Shown piece by piece: positions 59,079 through 64,000 of a stretch of DNA of 64,000 nucleotides. The stretch's first letter is position 1, and the number at the start of each line of letters is the position of its first letter. The stretch is from the NCBI RefSeq assembly GCF_003403015.1, contig NZ_QURL01000001.1:558001-622000 (forward strand), written 5' to 3'. Source of the stretch: Fulvimarina endophytica (GTDB lineage: Bacteria > Pseudomonadota > Alphaproteobacteria > Rhizobiales > Rhizobiaceae). The notes beneath the pieces were generated by a model that had not been told where the DNA came from, made no database searches, and saw only the letters and a program-made list of their open reading frames with translations. A program made the position numbers and the translations under genes.

Positions 59079-62000
59079 ATGCCCATGGATATGCCGCTCC
59101 CCCCATCGATCCTGTCGATGTCACCCTATCCCGATGCCGACGCGGTTCTCGACGACCTGATCGCCGAGGCCGATCTGTCGCGCGAGGATCGCAGGCTCAT
59201 CAGCACCATGGCGGTCGATCTGGTGAAGCGGATCCGCAAGGCCGGCGATCCGGGCCTGATGGAAGTCTTCCTCGCCGAATACGGCCTCTCGACGGAAGAA
59301 GGCATCGCGCTGATGTGTCTCGCCGAGGCCCTGCTGCGCGTGCCGGACGCCCAGACCATGGACGAACTGATCGAGGACAAGATCGCGCCCGGCCAGTGGA
59401 ACAGCCATCTCGGCAAATCGTCCTCTTCGCTCGTCAATGCGTCCACATGGGCCCTGATGCTGACAGGCCGGGTGCTCGAGGAAAACGACCAGGGACCGCT
59501 GAAGGCGATGCGCGGCGCGATCCGTCGCCTCGGCGAACCGGTCATCCGCAACGCGACCGGCCAGGCAATGAGGGTCATGGGCCGGCAGTTCGTGCTCGGG
59601 GAGACCATGGACAAGGCCATGGAGCGCGCCAAGGGCATGGAGGAAAAGGGCTACACCTACTCCTACGACATGCTCGGCGAGGCCGCGCGCACCTACGAGG
59701 ACGCGGAGCGCTACCGCAAGGCCTATGATGGGGCGATCGAGAAGATCGCCCGCGCCGCGACGAAGGGCGACATCGCCACCAATCCCGGCATCTCCGTGAA
59801 ACTGTCCGCGCTGCATCCGCGATACGAGATCGCCCAGCGCGAACGGGTGCTCGAAGAACTCGTGCCGATCGTCCGCGACCTCGCCGCGAAGGCCGCGAAG
59901 CTCCAGATCGGCTTCAACGTTGATGCCGAGGAACAGGACCGCCTCACGCTCTCGCTCGAAATCATCGAGCGCGTTCTGGAGGACGATCGGTTGGCGAACT
60001 GGAACGGCTTCGGCATCGTCGTGCAGGCCTTCGGCCCGCGCGCCGGACCCGCCATCGACTGGATCTACGAGACGGCGGGGCGGATCGGCCGCAGGCTGAT
60101 GGTCCGGCTGGTCAAGGGCGCCTATTGGGACACGGAGATCAAGCATGCGCAGCAGGAAGGCCTGCCGCGCTTTCCGGTCTTCTCGCGCAAGCCCGCGACC
60201 GATGTCAGCTTCATCGGCAATGCCCGCAAGCTCCTGAAATATCGCGACCATCTCTATCCGCAGTTCGCGACGCACAACGCCCATACGGCGGCGGCCGTCC
60301 TGCACATGGCGCAGCAGATGGGCGTGAAACCGCAGGAATTCGAGTTCCAGCGCCTGCATGGCATGGGTGAGGTTCTCCACACCATGGTCATGAAGGATCA
60401 CGGCACGCGCTGCCGCATCTACGCGCCGGTCGGCGCGCACCGTGACCTCCTCGCCTACCTCGTGCGCCGGCTTCTGGAGAACGGCGCCAATTCCAGCTTC
60501 GTCAATCAGATCGTCGACGAGGACGTTCCGCCCGAGCAGGTGGCCGAAGATCCGTTCGACGCCATCGGCTATGCGCCGCCGGTGACGCCCGGAACCGATA
60601 TCTTCCTTCCCGTGCGCGAGAATTCGCGCGGCTGGGACCTGAAGGCCGTCGATCACCTCGAAGAGATCGAAGCCGCCCGCAGACCCTTCCGCACGACGAT
60701 CTTCGAGGCCGGGCCAGTCATCGCGGGACCTCTCGACGCCGAGGACGAAGCCGAGCGCCGCAACCCGTCCGATCCTTCCGATCTCGTCGGACGGACCCGG
60801 TTCGCGTCCAAAGCGGATGTCGAGACCGCGCTCGCCGCCGCGACGGTCTGGACCGCGCCGCCGGAAGAGCGGGCGCGGATCCTGAAACGGGCCGCGAGCC
60901 TCTATGAGGACAATTTCGGCGAGATCTTCGCGGTCCTCGCGCGAGAAGCCGGAAAGACGCTGCCCGACGCCGTCGCGGAACTGCGCGAAGCCGTGGACTT
61001 CCTCAATTATTATGTGGAGGAGCTGAAGAAGCTGACGAGCGAACCGCTCGGCCGCTTCGTCTGCATCAGCCCGTGGAACTTCCCGCTCGCCATCTTCACC
61101 GGCCAGATTGCGGCGGCTCTTGCCGCCGGAAACGCGGTGCTCGCGAAACCGGCCGAGCAGACCTCGCTCATCGCCCATCTGGGCACACGACTGCTTCATG
61201 AAGCCGGTGTTCCGAAGGAGGTTCTCCAGCTTCTGCCCGGCGAAGGCGGGATCGGTGCCGCCCTCACCTCCGATCCCCGCATCGACGGTGTCGCCTTCAC
61301 CGGCTCGACGGAGACGGCGCAGAAGATCAAGGCCGCGATGGCCGAGAACTGTCATCCGGGCGCACCGCTGATCGCGGAGACGGGCGGTCTCAACGCCATG
61401 ATCGTCGATTCGTCTGCCCTGCCCGAACAGGCGGTGCGGGATATCGTCCAGTCGGCTTTCCAGTCGGCCGGACAACGCTGTTCGGCCTGCCGCTGCGTCT
61501 ACGTGCAGGAGGACATCGCCGACGGATTCATAGCGATGCTGAAGGGCGCGATGACGGCGTTTTCGCCGGACGATCCCTGGTATCTCGATTCCGATAGCGG
61601 TCCACTGATCGACGACGAGGCCCATTCGGCGATCGCGTCCTATGTCGAGAAGGCGAGACGCGACGGCCGTCTGATCCATCAGGCGAAGGCTCCCGAACGA
61701 GGATACTTCCTCGCCCCCTCCCTCGTCCGCGTCTCGAGCATCGCCGAGATCGAGCGGGAGGTTTTCGGTCCCGTCCTTCATATCGCGACGTTCAAGGCGA
61801 AGGATCTGAAGACCGTGATCGACGCGATCAATGGACGCGGTTACGGTCTGACCTTCGGTCTGCACACCCGCATCGATGACCGGGTGCAGTATGTCACGGA
61901 CCGGATTCGCGCCGGCAATATCTACGTGAATCGAAACCAGATCGGCGCCATCGTCGCCTCGCAGCCCTTTGGCGGCGAGGGTCTCTCCGGGACCGGACCG

Positions 62001-62483
62001 AAAGCGGGCGGCCCCTTCTACGTCTCACGGTTCCAGAAGCCGGTATCGCCGAAATATCGGCCGACGAGCCCGATGGACATGCCCGGCCCAACGGGAGAAT
62101 CCAACCGCCTGCACCTGTCGGCGCGAGCTCCCATTCTCTGCCTCGGCCCCTCGGACGCCGATCGCCTGAAGCAGCGTGAAGCGGTCGAGCGTCTCGGCGG
62201 CGAGGCGATCGACGGGACAGCCGAGACCGATCTTCTCGCGGCCTCCGATTTCGGGGGTGCGATCTGGTGGGGCGACGAGGACACCGCGCGTCGTCTTGCG
62301 AGGCAATTGGCCGAACGCGATGGCCCCCTCCTGCGGCTCGTCACGGGCGCGGTGATGGTGCCGGACGTCCTGCACGAACGTCATCTCTGCGTGGACACGA
62401 CGGCGTCCGGCGGCAATGCGCAGCTTCTTGCCGAAGTCGCCCGCAACGATCCGCGCGCCAAGGACGAACGATACCGCCCCTAA
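59079..62483 (+). CDS. putA: Bifunctional proline dehydrogenase / P5C dehydrogenase PutA
   Basis: A 1134-aa enzyme that turns proline into glutamate. The N-terminal helical domain and PRODH barrel (VNASTWALMLTGRVLEEND, FQRLHGMGEVLHTMVMKD, APVGAHRDLLAYLVRRLLENG) feed electrons to quinone through FAD. The aldehyde dehydrogenase part has CISPWNFPLAIFTGQIAAAL, AETGGLNAMIVDSSA and the nucleophile in SAGQRCSACRC. There is no N-terminal ribbon-helix-helix domain, so it should not repress its own gene, unlike E. coli PutA. An AAGGA lies eight bases before ATG 59079. The stop codon sits in the loop of a short GC hairpin (62475-62491) without a T tract. Confidence 0.96.
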   Translation: MPMDMPLPPSILSMSPYPDADAVLDDLIAEADLSREDRRLISTMAVDLVKRIRKAGDPGLMEVFLAEYGLSTEEGIALMCLAEALLRVPDAQTMDELIEDKIAPGQWNSHLGKSSSSLVNASTWALMLTGRVLEENDQGPLKAMRGAIRRLGEPVIRNATGQAMRVMGRQFVLGETMDKAMERAKGMEEKGYTYSYDMLGEAARTYEDAERYRKAYDGAIEKIARAATKGDIATNPGISVKLSALHPRYEIAQRERVLEELVPIVRDLAAKAAKLQIGFNVDAEEQDRLTLSLEIIERVLEDDRLANWNGFGIVVQAFGPRAGPAIDWIYETAGRIGRRLMVRLVKGAYWDTEIKHAQQEGLPRFPVFSRKPATDVSFIGNARKLLKYRDHLYPQFATHNAHTAAAVLHMAQQMGVKPQEFEFQRLHGMGEVLHTMVMKDHGTRCRIYAPVGAHRDLLAYLVRRLLENGANSSFVNQIVDEDVPPEQVAEDPFDAIGYAPPVTPGTDIFLPVRENSRGWDLKAVDHLEEIEAARRPFRTTIFEAGPVIAGPLDAEDEAERRNPSDPSDLVGRTRFASKADVETALAAATVWTAPPEERARILKRAASLYEDNFGEIFAVLAREAGKTLPDAVAELREAVDFLNYYVEELKKLTSEPLGRFVCISPWNFPLAIFTGQIAAALAAGNAVLAKPAEQTSLIAHLGTRLLHEAGVPKEVLQLLPGEGGIGAALTSDPRIDGVAFTGSTETAQKIKAAMAENCHPGAPLIAETGGLNAMIVDSSALPEQAVRDIVQSAFQSAGQRCSACRCVYVQEDIADGFIAMLKGAMTAFSPDDPWYLDSDSGPLIDDEAHSAIASYVEKARRDGRLIHQAKAPERGYFLAPSLVRVSSIAEIEREVFGPVLHIATFKAKDLKTVIDAINGRGYGLTFGLHTRIDDRVQYVTDRIRAGNIYVNRNQIGAIVASQPFGGEGLSGTGPKAGGPFYVSRFQKPVSPKYRPTSPMDMPGPTGESNRLHLSARAPILCLGPSDADRLKQREAVERLGGEAIDGTAETDLLAASDFGGAIWWGDEDTARRLARQLAERDGPLLRLVTGAVMVPDVLHERHLCVDTTASGGNAQLLAEVARNDPRAKDERYRP

Positions 62484-62707
62484 AGGGGGCGTCCTTGACG
62501 GACGGCACGGCCCGGTCTCTATTCGTTCCGCGCCGTCCCTCATGCGCCCTGCCCCTTGACGGATCATGCCGGTCGCCGGGAGCATGCGGCCGTCATCGGT
62601 CGAGACCGGTTTAGCCGTCGCGCGAAGGCGTGCCCTAAGCACGTCCCTGCGACAGGCGTGCGAGGAAAGGCGCTTACGGAACGGCAAGACCGGAGGCAAC
62701 GCCGAAG

Positions 62708-63913
62708 ATGACCTATCTGATCTCGTTCGGCGTCCTCATGGCCCTCGTGCTCGTCGTCTTCTGCACGATCCGCTGGTGGAACATGCGGCTCGTCGGTCCC
62801 AACCCTGTGCCGCTTCTCGTCTTCGTCGCGATCCTGTTCACGTCAGGCCTCGACGTGGGCCTGATCATGTTTCCTCTCGCTTTCGATTTCCCGCTCTATG
62901 CGGATACCGCAGAGAACCCGGCCTATGCCTTCTCCAATCCGCTGGCGCTCGAATTCGGCTTCTGGGGCTTTCTGATCTGGTCGTTCTACTTCCTCACGAC
63001 CTTCTATTTCTGTGCCATCGAGCCGCGGGTGAGGTTCTTCGACAAGCCGGTCGTGCGCTTCGTCAACAACGTGGTCATCATCACGACCTGTGCGTTCACG
63101 GGTAGTCTGTTCCTCGTCTATCTGCCCTTCTACCTGCCGACGATCGGCGACGGTGAAACGGTCGTCACCGCCTTCTACGTGATCGTCTTCCTGACGGTGC
63201 TCGCGGCGGCCTATTCGTCGACGGATATCCGCTATGTGCGAATCCTCTCGATCGGATCGTCGACGGCCTTTGCCTGTCTCATCGCGCTTCTCTGGATCAA
63301 TGCGGGCATCACGCCGTCGCAGTTCGGCGCCTCGATCTCGAACATCGGCAGCTATTTCGCCAATATCCACAAGTTCGTCATTCCGCTGACCGACTATCAC
63401 GAGTTCTATCTGTTCTGGTGGTTCGCCTGGTCCATCATGATCGGCCAGTTCACGTCGCGCTTCGTCGGCGGCATCAAGACCCAGCACATGCTTCTGGCAT
63501 TGCTGGTCATTCCCTCGATCCCGCTCGCGATCTGGTTCTCGGTTCTCTACCACTACTACACGGCCGGAATTTCGACCGATGGGATCCTGAACATCGCGAT
63601 GGTGATCGTCGGCACGACCTTCGTCATCAATTCGCTGGACAGTCTGATTCGCCTCTACACCGACAATCTCGACCTGACGGCGGAGCGGTTCGGAAAATGG
63701 CGTTATGTCGCGGGCAACACGCTGGTTCTGTTCGTTCTCGTCCTTCTGTTCAAAAGCCAGTGGCTGCAGATCGAGTGGATCGGAGCGATCGTCATCGCGC
63801 TCTATGTCTCGGCCATCGTCTACATCGCCACGCGGGCCGGCAATGTCCTCAAGGACGCACGCGGGACATACGGCACACCGCAATTCGATCGCTCGACCTC
63901 CGGCGAGGGCTGA
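62708..63913 (+). CDS. Short BCCT-like multi-pass membrane protein
   Basis: A 401-aa protein with about ten hydrophobic segments. The segment FYLFWWFAWSIMIGQFTSRF matches the signature region of betaine/choline/carnitine transporters (normally WxxWWxxWxPFVGxFIARI), and VIPSIPLAIWFSVLYHY resembles the helix after it. At 401 aa it is shorter than typical BCCT transporters (about 500-700), lacking cytosolic tails. Placed directly after putA, import of proline or a betaine is plausible but not shown. GGAGG precedes the ATG. The last 87 bp of the window after its stop hold no gene I can support; the final bases (AGGGGGAA) may be a ribosome site for a gene outside. Confidence 0.6.
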   Translation: MTYLISFGVLMALVLVVFCTIRWWNMRLVGPNPVPLLVFVAILFTSGLDVGLIMFPLAFDFPLYADTAENPAYAFSNPLALEFGFWGFLIWSFYFLTTFYFCAIEPRVRFFDKPVVRFVNNVVIITTCAFTGSLFLVYLPFYLPTIGDGETVVTAFYVIVFLTVLAAAYSSTDIRYVRILSIGSSTAFACLIALLWINAGITPSQFGASISNIGSYFANIHKFVIPLTDYHEFYLFWWFAWSIMIGQFTSRFVGGIKTQHMLLALLVIPSIPLAIWFSVLYHYYTAGISTDGILNIAMVIVGTTFVINSLDSLIRLYTDNLDLTAERFGKWRYVAGNTLVLFVLVLLFKSQWLQIEWIGAIVIALYVSAIVYIATRAGNVLKDARGTYGTPQFDRSTSGEG

Positions 63914-64000
63914 GCGGAGGGGGCCGCTCAGGTCCCGCATCTGTCGTCGAGTGCCCATGTCGCGGCAGCGATGATTCATCTCGAAACCAGGGGGAACGAC

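Noticed and set aside
58856..59086. 76-codon minus-strand frame between xthA and putA
   Set aside because: It overlaps the putA start, begins without a good ribosome site and matches no family that I know. The region is treated as non-coding.

Overview
The window reads as a chromosomal segment of a high-GC alphaproteobacterium, most likely of the order Hyphomicrobiales (Rhizobiales). The evidence is gene order: purL-bolA-grxD, clpP-clpX-lon-hupB, and tatABC-serS-surE-pcm-nlpD followed by yajC-secDF are neighbourhoods I know from that order. The genus cannot be fixed from the sequence alone. There is no phage, insertion sequence, rRNA operon or CRISPR array. Most of it is dense housekeeping DNA with one embedded accessory block and one unusual small-RNA locus.

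Region by region. 1-7.3 kb: purine synthesis (purL), the BolA/Grx4 iron-sulfur pair, a Bcr/CflA exporter, a lipoprotein L,D-transpeptidase, msrB and two small hypothetical genes. 7.4-12 kb: a sugar/alcohol oxidation set (GMC oxidoreductase divergent from a tightly packed DoxX-cupin-SMP-30-tandem VOC operon). 12-19 kb: cyoABCD, a bo3-type quinol oxidase, with overlapping starts and stops, followed three bases later by a GH63-like glucosidase. 19-23 kb: a class I glutamine amidotransferase, rplS, a second L,D-transpeptidase, DUF3297 and hupB. 23-32.5 kb: the proteostasis block lon, clpX, clpP, an MscS channel, tig and tRNA-Leu(UAG), with RpoH-like promoters before lon and clpP.

32.5-33.7 kb is the most interesting stretch. 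A 47-residue DUF1127 gene is followed by an array of twelve hairpins, almost all presenting CCTCCTCCC or TCCTCCC in the loop, ending in an intrinsic terminator. This matches the arrangement known in Rhodobacter sphaeroides, where the DUF1127 RNA-binding protein CcaF1 is cotranscribed with the CcsR ('cuckoo') sRNAs whose loops mimic the anti-Shine-Dalgarno sequence. Here the array is longer, built from four three-hairpin units, two of which are near-identical 136-bp tandem copies. A LysR-type palindrome lies upstream.

33.7-64 kb: a YbfB/YjiJ-type MFS transporter, trmFO, a DUF4153 membrane protein, homologues of the mitochondrial complex I assembly factors NDUFAF6 and NDUFAF3 behind secDF-yajC, a DUF815 ATPase, an NlpD-like factor, pcm, surE, serS, tatCBA, an orphan ABC ATPase where scpAB would be expected, nagZ, a SPOR protein, argS, a dGTPase, an A-type iron-sulfur carrier, xthA, putA and a short BCCT-like membrane protein. 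Functionally the window joins envelope and protein export, protein quality control, respiration on quinol and proline, and a stress-type post-transcriptional regulator.
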